Assembly (NCBI RefSeq): GCF_008329585.1
Contig: NZ_NPKP01000002.1
Coordinates: 682,001-746,000 of the forward strand
Direction: 5' to 3'
Length of the DNA: 64,000 nucleotides
From: Mycolicibacterium sp. P9-22
GTDB lineage: Bacteria > Actinomycetota > Actinomycetes > Mycobacteriales > Mycobacteriaceae
In this document: positions 46,094 through 55,227 of the stretch, one piece after another
Layout of the letters: every line of letters starts with the position of its first letter
Numbering within the stretch: position 1 is the first letter of the stretch
Position numbers and translations under genes: made by a program
The notes under the pieces: generated by a model
Seen by the model: the letters and a program-made list of their open reading frames with translations, nothing else
What the model was told of the DNA's origin: nothing
Databases searched by the model: none

Positions 46094-46861
46094 ATGAGCA
46101 CATCGCCACAGAGCTGGGGCGTCAATGCCGCGCGATCGGCGATCTTCGCCGCGTTGGCGGTCTTCGCCGTCGCCGCCGGGCTGTTTGCCGGGCCGGCTGC
46201 GACCGCCAACGCCGCCGACGACTCCTGTGTGGACGTCGCGGTGGTCTTCGCGCGCGGCACCTTCGAAGGACCCGGTGTCGGCGCCACCGGCCAGTCGTTC
46301 GTGGATGCCCTCAATGCTCGGCTGCCGGGCCAGTCGGTCAGCGTATACGGGGTGAACTACCCGGCCTCGCTGGACTTCGGACGTGCCGTCGACGGTATTG
46401 CCGACGCCACCAACAAGATTCAGTCGATCGCTGCCGAGTGCCCGGACACCGAGATCGTGCTCGGTGGGTACTCGCAGGGCGCGGCGGTCGCCGGCTACAG
46501 CACCAGCAGCAGCGTCCCGGCCGGTTTCGTCCTTCCCGTCGGCCTGACCGGTCCGATGCCGGCCTCCGTGGCGTCCCATGTGTCGGCCGTCGTCCTGTTC
46601 GGCACCCCCAACAACTGGGTCCTGGGCGTCGCCGACCGGAGCGCTCCCCCGATCGCCATCGGCGATCTGTACGCGGGCAAGACCCTGCAGCTGTGCGCCG
46701 TCGGCGACCCGATCTGCTACCCGGGTGGACTGGACCGGTCCGCACACAGCTCCTACAAGAGCAACGGGATGGCCGTTCAGGCAGCGGATTTCGTGGCCGG
46801 CCGACTGGGAGTCGCAGCCCCCGCGGCGCCCGTCGTGCAGGCGGCCGCGCAGGTCGGCTGA
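46094..46861 (+). CDS. Cutinase-family secreted esterase
   Basis: 255 residues. A signal peptide of about 40 residues ends near ANAADD. The alpha/beta-hydrolase of cutinase type has the nucleophile in GGYSQGAA, Asp in VGDPICYPGG and His in RSAHSSY, with Cys pairs (SCVDVAVV/ECPDTEI and LCAVGDPIC). Cutinase-like proteins of mycobacteria act on esters of medium to long acyl chains. The ATG follows a weak GGGGAAC. A perfect hairpin terminates it. Confidence 0.93.
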   Translation: MSTSPQSWGVNAARSAIFAALAVFAVAAGLFAGPAATANAADDSCVDVAVVFARGTFEGPGVGATGQSFVDALNARLPGQSVSVYGVNYPASLDFGRAVDGIADATNKIQSIAAECPDTEIVLGGYSQGAAVAGYSTSSSVPAGFVLPVGLTGPMPASVASHVSAVVLFGTPNNWVLGVADRSAPPIAIGDLYAGKTLQLCAVGDPICYPGGLDRSAHSSYKSNGMAVQAADFVAGRLGVAAPAAPVVQAAAQVG

Positions 46862-46876
46862 TCCGCTCGGTATGAC

Positions 46877-46906
46877 ATCAGGCCCCCTCTCCCGAGGGGG
46901 CCTGAT
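46877..46906. terminator. Bidirectional terminator
   Basis: A perfect 13-bp stem (ATCAGGCCCCCTC paired with GAGGGGGCCTGAT) with a 4-base TCCC loop, between the converging ends of the cutinase gene and the exported-protein gene. It begins 15 bases past the cutinase stop and three bases from the other stop. Confidence 0.85.
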
Positions 46907-46908
46907 CG

Positions 46909-48252
46909 CTATGGCGAGGACGTGCCGGCGGTTCTCGGAGCAACCTTCGCCGAACGAGGTTCTGTCAGCCGGATTCTCCGGACGGGCTCTGACGGCGCCT
47001 CTGCTTCGATGGTTTCCTCGGGCTCGAGGACAGCCGACAACTCGTCGATGGCCGATTCGCCCGGAACGACGTCGACGGCAACCTCCGGCTCGGCCAACGG
47101 GGCCTGCGCCGTGGCGATGGCGACCCGTGCGGCCGGCGCGGGCGCACCGTTGAGTTCCTCGTCGCGGTCCTCCATGGCGTCGATGATCTCGGTCGTCGTG
47201 TCGGGCGCGGTGATGACCGGCGGTTCGCCCGGCTCCTCGGGCTCGGGGTAATTTCCGGCCAGGATCTGGCTTGCCTTCTCGAACCCCGCCGCGACGGCCT
47301 GCAACTGCTGGAACAGCTTCTGCGGCGACGGCAAGAATCCCACCTTGCCCGTCTCGTACATGCCGGTGCTCTCGACCATCGGCTGCAGGATCGCCTGGAA
47401 CGCGTCGATGATCCGCTGCGGCGCGCCGAGGATCTTCAGCGGCATGAGCAGCGGCATCACCGGACTGTTCACCCGCACGGTGACGACGTTGCCGTCGACG
47501 GTGACGACGTTCTCGGGATCCTCGAAGTCGAAATCCTGCAGCCGGGAGTGCTCGAAGACGAACCCCGCCGCCAGCTGAATCCAGCTCATAGGATTGAACA
47601 GGTACTTCGGGAAGTACGCGATCGGGTCGTACTCGCGGTTGATCCGCAGGTAGGTCCCGTCGGGTAGCTGAATCGCACCGCCGAGGACATCGGATCCGAA
47701 GGTCGGCTCGTCGGGCCCGTACCGGGCGAAGATGCCGGTGCCGGGAGTGTTCGAGTCGCCGTAGAAGACGCCGAACACGCTGGACATGTCGTAGCCGGTG
47801 GCCGCCACCCGGTTCAGCGCCTCGGCGGCGACGCGGCCGCCGAAGGACCCCGTGTTGATGCCGCTGACCGTGGTCGACGGATCTCGCGCCAGGATCAGCT
47901 CGGTCAGCCAGGTGGCGCCGGCATCGACGGAGGCCGCCGTGACGGTCCCCGGGTAGCGCGTCGGATCGTTGAGGACGGTGAGGTCCTCGATCCGGCGCCA
48001 GATGCCGCCGTCCTGGGTGTCCAGCGCACCCGGCGGGAACTGGACACCGGCACCCGGTACCGCGAAGAGTGCCAACGCGGCCAGCGCGACCTCCTGGTCG
48101 GAGACGACGCGGTGCTGCTGGTGCACCGCGATCGGCGCCGGTGCGCTCAGCGGCTGCTCGACCATCCCGGCGGCGAGCAGTGCCGCCACTGCGGGCACGG
48201 CCACGACACCGGCGGCACGGCTGCGCTTCTTGACTCGGTGACGTGCGCTCAC
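46909..48252 (-). CDS. Exported protein of unknown function
   Basis: 447 residues. Basic N-terminus then a hydrophobic helix (AAGVVAVPAVAALLAAGMV), likely signal peptide or anchor. The central region (residues ~80-330) has many beta/loop segments (GTVTAASVDAGATWLTELIL, VFGVFYGDSNTPGTGIF, SWIQLAAGFVFEHSRLQDF). The C-terminal ~100 residues are Glu/Pro/Ala-rich. I do not recognise the family; a PE-PPE-type hydrolase was considered, but no GxSxG elbow was found. Confidence 0.72.
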   Translation of the reverse strand: MSARHRVKKRSRAAGVVAVPAVAALLAAGMVEQPLSAPAPIAVHQQHRVVSDQEVALAALALFAVPGAGVQFPPGALDTQDGGIWRRIEDLTVLNDPTRYPGTVTAASVDAGATWLTELILARDPSTTVSGINTGSFGGRVAAEALNRVAATGYDMSSVFGVFYGDSNTPGTGIFARYGPDEPTFGSDVLGGAIQLPDGTYLRINREYDPIAYFPKYLFNPMSWIQLAAGFVFEHSRLQDFDFEDPENVVTVDGNVVTVRVNSPVMPLLMPLKILGAPQRIIDAFQAILQPMVESTGMYETGKVGFLPSPQKLFQQLQAVAAGFEKASQILAGNYPEPEEPGEPPVITAPDTTTEIIDAMEDRDEELNGAPAPAARVAIATAQAPLAEPEVAVDVVPGESAIDELSAVLEPEETIEAEAPSEPVRRIRLTEPRSAKVAPRTAGTSSP

Positions 48253-48804
48253 GGCGCCTCCTACGATGGGTTCTTCGCGGACCTGCAGTAGCTGAAAGCA
48301 GCTCTCCGGGTGCGCTATTCGCGCCCCGGTGGCAGCACGCCCGCTTCAGGCTGGCATTTTCGGTGTGACCCTACGTCACGTACCGCCGCCGGTCCCGGCG
48401 GCAAAATTTGCCGGAATCGCGACACCACGTTCGCTGCGGCGGTCCGGTGATCGGCGCGTCCATCGCGGCACGAAGGCGGCGCGCCAGATCGCTCGTCACC
48501 GCAGGCCGATGATCGGGAAGCGTTCGCTGACAGCGGCGATCAGGTCCCCCCGCCATGGGGCGAACGCTGCGGCTATCGCGGTGCGGTCACCAGCGTGGGG
48601 CGAAGCCGGCCGTTGCCCGACGGTCCCGCGCGGCTCCCCCGAGCGCTCGAGATATTGACGGACGAGTCAGCGGGACCGTTCTGGGGCGCCGAGGGGTTTC
48701 CGCTGAGCCGGCCGTTGCTGTGAGCGGTGTCAGCGGCCGCGCAGCGTCGACGAAGTTCACCCGAACGACGGACCCGCCGCCTACCGGAAACCCCAGAAAC
48801 GCCA
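48253..48804. other. Gap without a supported gene
   Basis: About 550 bases between the exported-protein gene and tRNA-Tyr. Open frames here are low-quality shadows. Visible features are the near-palindrome TACGTCACGTA at 48372-48382 and a GCCGCC/GGCGGC hairpin shortly after. It probably holds the exported-protein promoter. Confidence 0.5.
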
Positions 48805-48829
48805 CAGGCCCCCTCGTTGAGGGGGCCTG
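48805..48829 (-). terminator. Terminator downstream of tRNA-Tyr
   Basis: CAGGCCCCCTC and GAGGGGGCCTG form a perfect 11-bp stem around GTT, eight bases past the tRNA 3' end on the minus strand. Its stem core is almost the same as in the hairpin at 46877-46906. Confidence 0.8.
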
Positions 48830-48836
48830 GTCAGCG

Positions 48837-48919
48837 TGGCAGGTACAGGATTCGAACCTGTGTAGGCGTAAGCCGACGGATTTACAGTCCGCTCCCATTG
48901 GCCGCTCGGGCAACCTGCC
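48837..48919 (-). tRNA. tyrT: tRNA-Tyr (anticodon GTA)
   Basis: An 83-base type II tRNA with acceptor GGCAGGT/ACCTGCC, discriminator A, anticodon loop CTGTAAA and a long variable arm (GGCTTACGCC). The T arm ACAGGTTCGAATCCTGT is regular. CCA is not encoded. It is divergent from yajQ. Confidence 0.96.
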
Positions 48920-48995
48920 GGAATTTGGTGCGAGTAGCAGGGTACAACGAGGATGTACCGAAGACGAAAACGGCCAGCACCATGAGGAGGCTCCA

Positions 48996-49487
48996 GTGGC
49001 GGATTCAAGCTTCGACGTCGTCAGCAAGGCAGATCGACAAGAGGTCGACAACGCGCTCAACCAGGCAGCCAAGGAGCTGTCCACTCGGTTCGACTTCCGC
49101 GGCACCGACACCACCATCGAGTGGCAGGGTGAGGAAGGCATCATTCTCGTCTCCTCCACCGAGGAGCGGGTCAAGGCCGCCGTCGACGTGTTCAAGGAGA
49201 AGTTGATCCGCCGCGACATCTCGATGAAGGCGTTCGATGCGGGCGACCCGCAACCCTCGGGCAAGACCTACAAGGTCATCGGCAGCATCAAGCAGGGCAT
49301 CGACAGCGAGAACGCCAAGAAGATCACCAAGCTGATCCGCGATGAGGGGCCCAAGGGCGTCAAGGCGCAGATCCAGGGCGAGGAGATCCGGGTCAGCTCC
49401 AAGAAGCGCGACGACCTGCAGGCCGTGCAGGCCCTGCTGCGCAATGCCGACCTCGAGGTCGCGCTGCAGTTCGTCAACTACCGATAG
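48996..49487 (+). CDS. yajQ: YajQ-family cyclic-di-GMP-binding protein
   Basis: 163 residues: the family signature [20 protein letters not shown], then two tandem ferredoxin-like folds ([65 protein letters not shown]). YajQ proteins bind RNA or cyclic-di-GMP in other bacteria. GTG start with GAGGAGG five bases before. A nested inverted repeat lies 39 bases past the stop. Confidence 0.96.
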   Translation: MADSSFDVVSKADRQEVDNALNQAAKELSTRFDFRGTDTTIEWQGEEGIILVSSTEERVKAAVDVFKEKLIRRDISMKAFDAGDPQPSGKTYKVIGSIKQGIDSENAKKITKLIRDEGPKGVKAQIQGEEIRVSSKKRDDLQAVQALLRNADLEVALQFVNYR

Positions 49488-50206
49488 CGGACGCCGGCAG
49501 CGGGACCCCGGTGGCCTTGCCAGGGACGAGATCGACCTGAGGGCTGTGGATTGACGTGATAACCGCCGAATCACGACCCTGAGGTCGATCTCGCTCCTAG
49601 GGGCCAGGACCACTCCCTCGAGTCAGCTGTACCAACCACCGACGTTGAGTCGGCGTGGTTCGCTGAATTCCGCTACACCTGGACACTGCAGGGCATTACA
49701 ACTCGCTCCCGTCTATCGGCACGTTGCGTGATTCGGGCATCGCCGGATCGATCGGCCGGTCAGCGACGCCCCGGACAGCGCAGGTTCTCTGCTGTGGCGG
49801 TTGGCGACCACTCAACCGCGGTTGCTGGCAGGCCCTTCCGTGCCATCGTTGCGATCTGGCGACATTGGCGCGAAATGCAGCTAACCTGACGGCACCATCA
49901 AGATCACGACGGCAGAACTGGAGCGCCTATGAACGGGGCTTTGCCAGACTGCCACTGATCGCGGCGTCATGTACGCGCTCTCTACGCACCTGTTCGCCGC
50001 CGGTGCGACACGGCCCCCGCGCCGTGAACCGGCGGCATTGACCGCGGTGCACTGCAGGTCGCATTCCCGTGCCTGCTGCCATGTTTGTTGGGATCGGTAG
50101 CGGCACCGACGTACTCCAATTGCCGTCATGCGAACGGCACAGCGCCGGCGCCGCCGTCCGGCAACACGCGGAACTCGGCGAACGACACGGTAAGACAGGA
50201 CAGACA
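49488..50206. other. Long non-coding stretch after yajQ
   Basis: About 720 bases without a supported gene. Apart from the inverted repeat at 49527-49593, I see only short open frames with poor codon use and no ribosome binding site. It may hold a promoter for the secreted-protein pair that begins at 50207. Confidence 0.5.
49527..49593. repeat. Nested inverted repeat (candidate palindromic element or RNA)
   Basis: Arms of 17 bases (CGAGATCGACCTGAGGG and its partner at 49577-49593) match with one mismatch, extend imperfectly outwards by about five bases, and enclose a second pair, CGTGAT (49555-49560) and ATCACG (49570-49575). The result is a two-stage stem-loop about 67 bases long. It could be the yajQ terminator, a REP-like element or a small RNA. 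Confidence 0.6.
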
Positions 50207-50680
50207 ATGAAGAAGACCGCACTCACGCTGATGGCCACGGCGGCGACCGCAGCAACAGTCGCGATTCCGGCGACCGCGCATGCGGAACCCAGCGACATGT
50301 ACCAGTTCCTGACACCGTCGGGAAACATCGGCTGCCACATGGACACCCACGCCGAGGGCTGGGCATCGGTCTGGTGCAGGCTGCAGGACGAAACCTGGGT
50401 CGAACCGCAGGATGCTGTCTGCCCGGTCGGGAACGTACCGGGATCCATCGGGAGACCAGCACCCTGGCTGCAGCTGCGCGAGGGCAAGCCGGCGTGCCTT
50501 GGCGCCGTGACGAGCCAACTGTTCTTCTCTGGCCCCTACGCTCCTCCGACGCTCGCCTACGGACAGACGCATACCGTCGGCACGATCACCTGCGGCAGTG
50601 CACCGTCGGGTGTGACGTGCACCGACACCAGCACCGGTCACTTCTTCCGCGTGTCGCGCGAGTCCTATGAGCTCGGGTGA
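50207..50680 (+). CDS. Secreted protein, possibly DUF6636-like
   Basis: 157 residues with a signal peptide (MKKTALTLMATAATAATVAIPATAHA). The mature part begins DMYQFLTPSGNIGCHM and has about six Cys that could pair. The closing CTDTSTGHFFRVSRESY resembles a mycobacterial secreted family I recall as DUF6636. Its stop overlaps the next gene by GTGA, so the two are co-translated. ATG with AGGACAGACA upstream. Confidence 0.82.
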   Translation: MKKTALTLMATAATAATVAIPATAHAEPSDMYQFLTPSGNIGCHMDTHAEGWASVWCRLQDETWVEPQDAVCPVGNVPGSIGRPAPWLQLREGKPACLGAVTSQLFFSGPYAPPTLAYGQTHTVGTITCGSAPSGVTCTDTSTGHFFRVSRESYELG

Positions 50681-51381
50681 GCGCGGTGCGACGACGGCGC
50701 CGCATGGCCGGATTCGCCGTTACGGCCGGGGTTCTGGCCGCCCTGTTCGCCGCCGCAACCGCGGACGCCCAATCGACGTGCGCTGACCTCGGCGGCACGC
50801 TCAATCCCGACACCACGTGCGATATCCACGCGACAACGGCCGACTACACCATTGACCTCAGCTTTCCGACCAGTTACCCGGACCAGAAAGCAGTAACGGA
50901 CTACCTGGTCCCGCTTCGCGATGACTTCGCCGAGTTCGCGCAATCACCACCCGGTCACGCCTGGCCGTATTCACTCCAGGCGATGCCCGTCACCTATCGG
51001 TCCGGCGACGCAACGACAGGCACCACGAGCGTGGTACTGAAGCTGAGCGAGGACGCCAACCCCCACCCGGTGGCCTGGTACAAGGCGTTCAACTACGATC
51101 TCGGCACACAAGCGCCGCTTACGTTGGCCGCGCTGTTCAAGCCGGGCATCAAGCCACTGGACGTTGTCCTCCCCACCGTTCGCCGTGAGCTTGAGAAGCG
51201 TTGGCAGCCAGAGGCCTTGGAGTCAATGCTGGGATCGGCCGAAGATGCAACATTCGAGAATTTCGCGCTCACAGACGACGCGGTGATCTTCTTCATCGGC
51301 CAGGGGCAGCTTCTCGGGCATCCCGAGGGGCCACTTGAAGTGTCAGTGCCCCGAACCGAATTGGCGTCGTCGTTGGCCTGA
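50677..51381 (+). CDS. MPT64-like secreted protein
   Basis: 234 residues with a basic-then-hydrophobic signal peptide. The mature part follows the MPT64 pattern: YTIDLSFPTSYPDQKAVTDY, GTTSVVLKLSE, WYKAFNYD, LDVVLPTVRRELEK, NFALTDDAVIFFI, and an ending VPRTEL. MPT64-type proteins are secreted antigens without known enzyme activity. It starts at GTG inside the preceding stop. Another MPT64-like gene lies just downstream on the other strand. Confidence 0.87.
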   Translation: MSAVRRRRRMAGFAVTAGVLAALFAAATADAQSTCADLGGTLNPDTTCDIHATTADYTIDLSFPTSYPDQKAVTDYLVPLRDDFAEFAQSPPGHAWPYSLQAMPVTYRSGDATTGTTSVVLKLSEDANPHPVAWYKAFNYDLGTQAPLTLAALFKPGIKPLDVVLPTVRRELEKRWQPEALESMLGSAEDATFENFALTDDAVIFFIGQGQLLGHPEGPLEVSVPRTELASSLA

Positions 51382-51393
51382 GCCTGTCAACCG

Positions 51394-52173
51394 CTAGACC
51401 CCGCCGTATTCGGGCCGCAGAATCGGCCTCAGTGCTGACAGCGGGATACGCGCCTGCACGGTGCCGCCGTCCATCGACCATTGCACGACGCCGGGCGTGA
51501 AATCCGTCGGAGTGTCCCGCGCGACCGGGTAATCCGGCATGTAGAGGATGAGCTCATCGGGCGTCAGCGCCCACGCCCGGTAGCCGCCGGAGTACACCTT
51601 GTCCGGTGTCCAGCGGTCGGGCCGGAATGGGTAGCTGCCCGGTTGATGGTGTGGTGGCGCCTGATTCAGCGCATCTTCGATGAAGGGCCGCGCCAACGGT
51701 TCGATGGCGGTGAGCGGATCCACGCCGGGCTTGGTGAGATCCGCCAGCTGTAGCTGCCTGCCTCCGCCGAAGGTAAACGTGCGGTAGGCATTGTTGAAGT
51801 CCGGGCCGTCAGCATGGTAGGTCTCACGAAACACCACCGACGTCGTGCCGCCATGCCGGAACAGCTGATAGTTGGCCTCGCCGAAGCTGTTCGCCGCCAT
51901 TCCTCGACCCACCCGCGTCCAGTTGTCGACCAGGGTGCTCAGGTAGTTGCGCAGCACCGGCCCGGCGACCGGATCGTCGATGAGCTCGCCGGGCACGGCG
52001 ATCTTGATATCGCGCACCGCATTACGCTTCGACGCCACCGAGGTCTGGCAGTACTGACCGTTCCAGCTGCCGATGAGCTCATCACAGAATGTCGGCGGGG
52101 ACGCCGCCGCGGGAGGCGCAGTCAGCATCCCAGCCGCGACCAGGAGTGCTCCACATACCTTGCCCAGGTGCAT
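51394..52173 (-). CDS. MPT64-like secreted protein at the end of the mce operon
   Basis: 259 residues. Signal peptide (GKVCGALLVAAGMLTAPPAAA), then an MPT64-like mature region with two early Cys (FCDELIG, YCQTSV). Related segments are IKIAVPGELIDDP, LVDNWTRVG, TTSVVFRETY, LADLTKPGVDPLTAIEPL and ALTPDELILYMPDYPV. The ATG lies three bases past the Mce-associated gene's stop, so it is probably translated with the mce operon. A role in the lipid-import envelope step is inferred from position only. Confidence 0.83.
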   Translation of the reverse strand: MHLGKVCGALLVAAGMLTAPPAAASPPTFCDELIGSWNGQYCQTSVASKRNAVRDIKIAVPGELIDDPVAGPVLRNYLSTLVDNWTRVGRGMAANSFGEANYQLFRHGGTTSVVFRETYHADGPDFNNAYRTFTFGGGRQLQLADLTKPGVDPLTAIEPLARPFIEDALNQAPPHHQPGSYPFRPDRWTPDKVYSGGYRAWALTPDELILYMPDYPVARDTPTDFTPGVVQWSMDGGTVQARIPLSALRPILRPEYGGV

Positions 52174-52176
52174 GGT

Positions 52177-52770
52177 TTAGGGCAGTTCGACTTTGGCCGC
52201 GCGCCACTGACCGTCGACCTTCTCCATGGTCATCTTGATGCGACTGCGATCCACCCGCGGATCCGGCACGCTGGCGTTCGCCACGGACTGGTCGACGAAC
52301 AGCAGCACCACGACCCTGTCCTTCGCCGCCGACTGCACCGCCGACTCCACCACGACACCGTGTGCGGTGGCCTTGTTGTCGATCAGCAACTGCCGCAACT
52401 GCACGCTGGACTCCGAGTACATGTCCTTGAACTCACCGGTGGCGCCCGCCAACACCTGGTCGAAGTTCTCGTCGACCTTGTCGGAGTCGATGCTCGTGAG
52501 CACCTGCGCATAGGATACCGCCGCGTCGCGCGCCTGCTGCCCGGCCTGGGTCACCTGGTGGCTCTGCCAGAGCTGCCAGCCCAGCACGCCCGAGACCGCC
52601 ACCAGGGCAACGAATACCGCGATCCCGGCCGCGAGGAGAGCGCGCCGGCGCCGGGCCGGCGTGGGTTGCTCCGGGGACTCGGCCTCGGGTTCGGTGGTCC
52701 CGGCATCGTCGCTGACGTCGTGCGCCGAGGGCTGATCGTCTTCGGTCTTCTTGTCGGTCGTGACTGTCAC
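52177..52770 (-). CDS. Mce-associated membrane protein
   Basis: 197 residues: an acidic cytoplasmic start, one membrane helix (ALLAAGIAVFVALVAVSGVLGW) and a periplasmic part (DSDKVDENFDQVLAGATGEF, SSVQLRQLLIDNKATAHG, VVVLLFVDQSVANA, DRSRIKMTMEKVDGQW) with the Mas pattern. GTG start with AGGAG five bases upstream, 13 bases after mceF. Proteins like this stabilise or assist the Mce complex. Confidence 0.9.
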   Translation of the reverse strand: MTVTTDKKTEDDQPSAHDVSDDAGTTEPEAESPEQPTPARRRRALLAAGIAVFVALVAVSGVLGWQLWQSHQVTQAGQQARDAAVSYAQVLTSIDSDKVDENFDQVLAGATGEFKDMYSESSVQLRQLLIDNKATAHGVVVESAVQSAAKDRVVVLLFVDQSVANASVPDPRVDRSRIKMTMEKVDGQWRAAKVELP

Positions 52771-52783
52771 AGTTACTCCTATC

Positions 52784-54034
52784 TCAGCGGGGCGGCTCGA
52801 TGGGCAGCACCGGGCCCCCGTATGGCGTGGGAATGGTGAACCGGCCCTTGGGTGTCGGGTCCGTCGTGCGCCCGAGGTCCGCGCCGGGCGGCGGACCCGC
52901 GGTGTCGTCCCCAGCTGGGCGGGGTGCGTTCTTGGCTCCCCGGACCAGCACCCCGGGATGGTCATCGCGGCAGTACGTGTACAGGTAGGGCTCCGGATAG
53001 TCCGCCGATGATGGTGGGCGGCGCGGTGTTCCGTAGTCGCAGGCATACCGCGGGTAGATATCACCGGTGGCCCACAACCCGTTGTCGTGCATGACGCTGC
53101 CCAGCGCGTCCAGTACCGAGGTGCGGTAGTCCGGGAACAACGCGTTGAGCGCCGGCACCCGCAGGTACAGCAGCCTCGATGTGGTGGTGAGGTTGCCGAG
53201 CAGTTGCACCATGGTGTCGGAGTTGTCGGCGAACAGATTGTCGATATCGGTGAGCGCGCCCGGCGCCTGATCGGTGAGCCGACGATAGCCCTCCCGCATC
53301 CGGCTGACACCGGCCAGGGTGGCCCCCAGATTGTCTGCCGCCACGTCGATTCCGGCGTTTTTGTCGGCGACCAGGGTGAACACCGACTGACTGGTCCGCA
53401 GCAGGCTGGTGGTCTCCGGGAGCACCGAGTCCAGGGTGGACAGCAGGAACGTCCCGCCGTCGATGATGTCGGCGAGCTTCTGCGGGCCCTCCTCGCTGAG
53501 GCTCAGCTCGCGCCGGATGATGTCCAGCTTCGCGGTGTCCACCTGGGCCAGTGCGCCATCGGCATGGGCCAGCAGCTCGGCCAGGCTCACCGGCACCGTC
53601 GCACGCCCCTGCTCGACGATGCTGCCGTCACCCAGGAACGGTCCGTCGTTCGAGGAGGCCACGAAGTCGATGTACTGCTCACCGGCCGGCGACAGCCCGG
53701 ACACCCGGACATCGCTCGACATCGGGATGGGAGCCGAGGATTTCACCGCGATGACCGCGTCGACCCCGGCCGGGGTGATGTCGAGCCGCTCGACCTTGCC
53801 TACCGGGACCCCGCGCAGCGTCACGTCCTGGTTGGGCAGCAGTCCGGCCGATTCGCGTAGTTGCACGGTGACCCGGTAGTCGGAGTCGAACGGATTGACC
53901 TGTAGTGCACCGATCAGCAAGTACCCGGTGGCGATGACGAACGTCATCGCCAGCGCCCCCGCGGACAGCCACGCCCGCCTGCGGTGCCCGGCGCGTACCA
54001 CGCCGACCAGGGCATCGGCCAGACCGGCGATCAT
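52784..54034 (-). CDS. mceF: Mce-family protein MceF
   Basis: 416 residues. A membrane helix (AGALAMTFVIATGYLLIGAL), an MCE/MlaD domain (VQLRESAGLLPNQDVTLRGVPVGKVER), then a helical region with several heptad stretches and a Pro-rich tail (~60 residues). ATGA overlap with mceE. One of six Mce proteins thought to form a tunnel for lipid transport. Confidence 0.93.
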   Translation of the reverse strand: MIAGLADALVGVVRAGHRRRAWLSAGALAMTFVIATGYLLIGALQVNPFDSDYRVTVQLRESAGLLPNQDVTLRGVPVGKVERLDITPAGVDAVIAVKSSAPIPMSSDVRVSGLSPAGEQYIDFVASSNDGPFLGDGSIVEQGRATVPVSLAELLAHADGALAQVDTAKLDIIRRELSLSEEGPQKLADIIDGGTFLLSTLDSVLPETTSLLRTSQSVFTLVADKNAGIDVAADNLGATLAGVSRMREGYRRLTDQAPGALTDIDNLFADNSDTMVQLLGNLTTTSRLLYLRVPALNALFPDYRTSVLDALGSVMHDNGLWATGDIYPRYACDYGTPRRPPSSADYPEPYLYTYCRDDHPGVLVRGAKNAPRPAGDDTAGPPPGADLGRTTDPTPKGRFTIPTPYGGPVLPIEPPR

Positions 54035-55227
54035 CGTGGGGCCTCCGGTGCGGGTGCCGGGATGATCTGTCCCGGTTCGGTCGGACTCGGTATCACCGGG
54101 ATCTGCGGTACCCCGGGTCCGCGCCCGACGACGCGTTCCTGCAACCGCAGCAGGGTGTACTGCAATGAGCCGACCAGTTGATGCCAGTTGTAGCGCTTGG
54201 GGCCGTGTAGACCGGCGTCGCCGGCGAATCCGATATCGGGTATCGAACCCAGTACCAGCCGGTCGATGCTCGCCCTCGTCGAGATCGCATTACTGGCAGT
54301 CGCTTTGACCAGGGCCGGCATCAGCCGGTTCAGCGAGTACAGGCTGGCATCGGGTGCCAGCGCGACATCGTTCCACGCGCCCGCCACGCTGTTGATATCG
54401 GCGATGGCGCTGCGGCCGCTGGTGTCGGTGCCCGCGATCGACGGGAACTTCTGCAGCTGCACGGACGTGTCGCCGATCAGTTGGACGAGATCGGTGATCT
54501 GGGTGGTGTGCGCAGCCAGTGTTTCGGTGGCCGGGCCGGCCGCGTCCATCAGTTCGCCGATCGTGTCGTTCTTGGCCTCGATCGCACTGAGCAACCCCGA
54601 TGTCTCGGTCAGTGCCGTGGAGATCTGGTCCGAGCGGGCGTTCAGCGTGCCCAGTGTGTGGTTGGTCTTGGCGATCAGATCCCCGAAGGCCTTGCCTTGA
54701 TCGCCGGTCGCCTTGCCCGCTCCGTTGATGATGTTGGTGAGGTTGCGCACCGCGCCACCGTTGACCATGACGGCGGCCGAGCTCAGCAGCGACTCCACCG
54801 TCGCGGCCGCGGTGGTGGAATCCAGACCGATGGTGTCACCGTCACGCAGCAGCACCGCGTCCGCCGCGATGGGCACGGGCGGTTTGATCGCGACGAACAC
54901 ATCGCCCAGTGGTGTCGCGGAACGCAATTCGGCAGTACTGCCCTGCGGTAACTGCACCCCGTCGAGGATCCTCAGCGTGGTGACGGCGGTGTAGTTGCGG
55001 GCCACCATCGTCTCGACCTGACCGATGTCGGCGCCGGCGAGCTTCACCTTTGCGTTGGCGGGCAGGTTGAGCGCATTGCCGAACACGGCGGTCAGCTCGT
55101 ATCCACCCGAGCCCACCCCGGGCGCCGGAAGCGGCAGGCTGGCCAGCCCCTCCGTCGCGCAACCGGGGGCGCCCAGGCAGGCCGCGACCGCCAGCGGCAG
55201 GACGGACCTGCGCAGCCGCGCCCTCAC
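54031..55227 (-). CDS. mceE: Mce-family lipoprotein MceE
   Basis: 398 residues. N-terminal signal with lipobox possibilities VAAC or GAPGC (AVAACLGAPGC), so a lipoprotein anchor like other MceE. The MCE domain follows (AVFGNALNLPANAKVKLAGADIGQVETM) and then a long helical region and Pro-rich end. GTG start overlaps mceD's stop (GTGA). The longer open frame at the start is inside mceD. Confidence 0.93.
   Translation of the reverse strand: MRARLRRSVLPLAVAACLGAPGCATEGLASLPLPAPGVGSGGYELTAVFGNALNLPANAKVKLAGADIGQVETMVARNYTAVTTLRILDGVQLPQGSTAELRSATPLGDVFVAIKPPVPIAADAVLLRDGDTIGLDSTTAAATVESLLSSAAVMVNGGAVRNLTNIINGAGKATGDQGKAFGDLIAKTNHTLGTLNARSDQISTALTETSGLLSAIEAKNDTIGELMDAAGPATETLAAHTTQITDLVQLIGDTSVQLQKFPSIAGTDTSGRSAIADINSVAGAWNDVALAPDASLYSLNRLMPALVKATASNAISTRASIDRLVLGSIPDIGFAGDAGLHGPKRYNWHQLVGSLQYTLLRLQERVVGRGPGVPQIPVIPSPTEPGQIIPAPAPEAPR

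Noticed and set aside
46909..48252. PE-PPE or esterase identity for the exported protein
   Set aside because: No PE/PPE N-terminal signature and no GxSxG elbow could be found.
49724..50041. 105-residue open frame in the gap after yajQ
   Set aside because: Arg/Cys/Ser-rich translation, no ribosome binding site, no recognisable fold.
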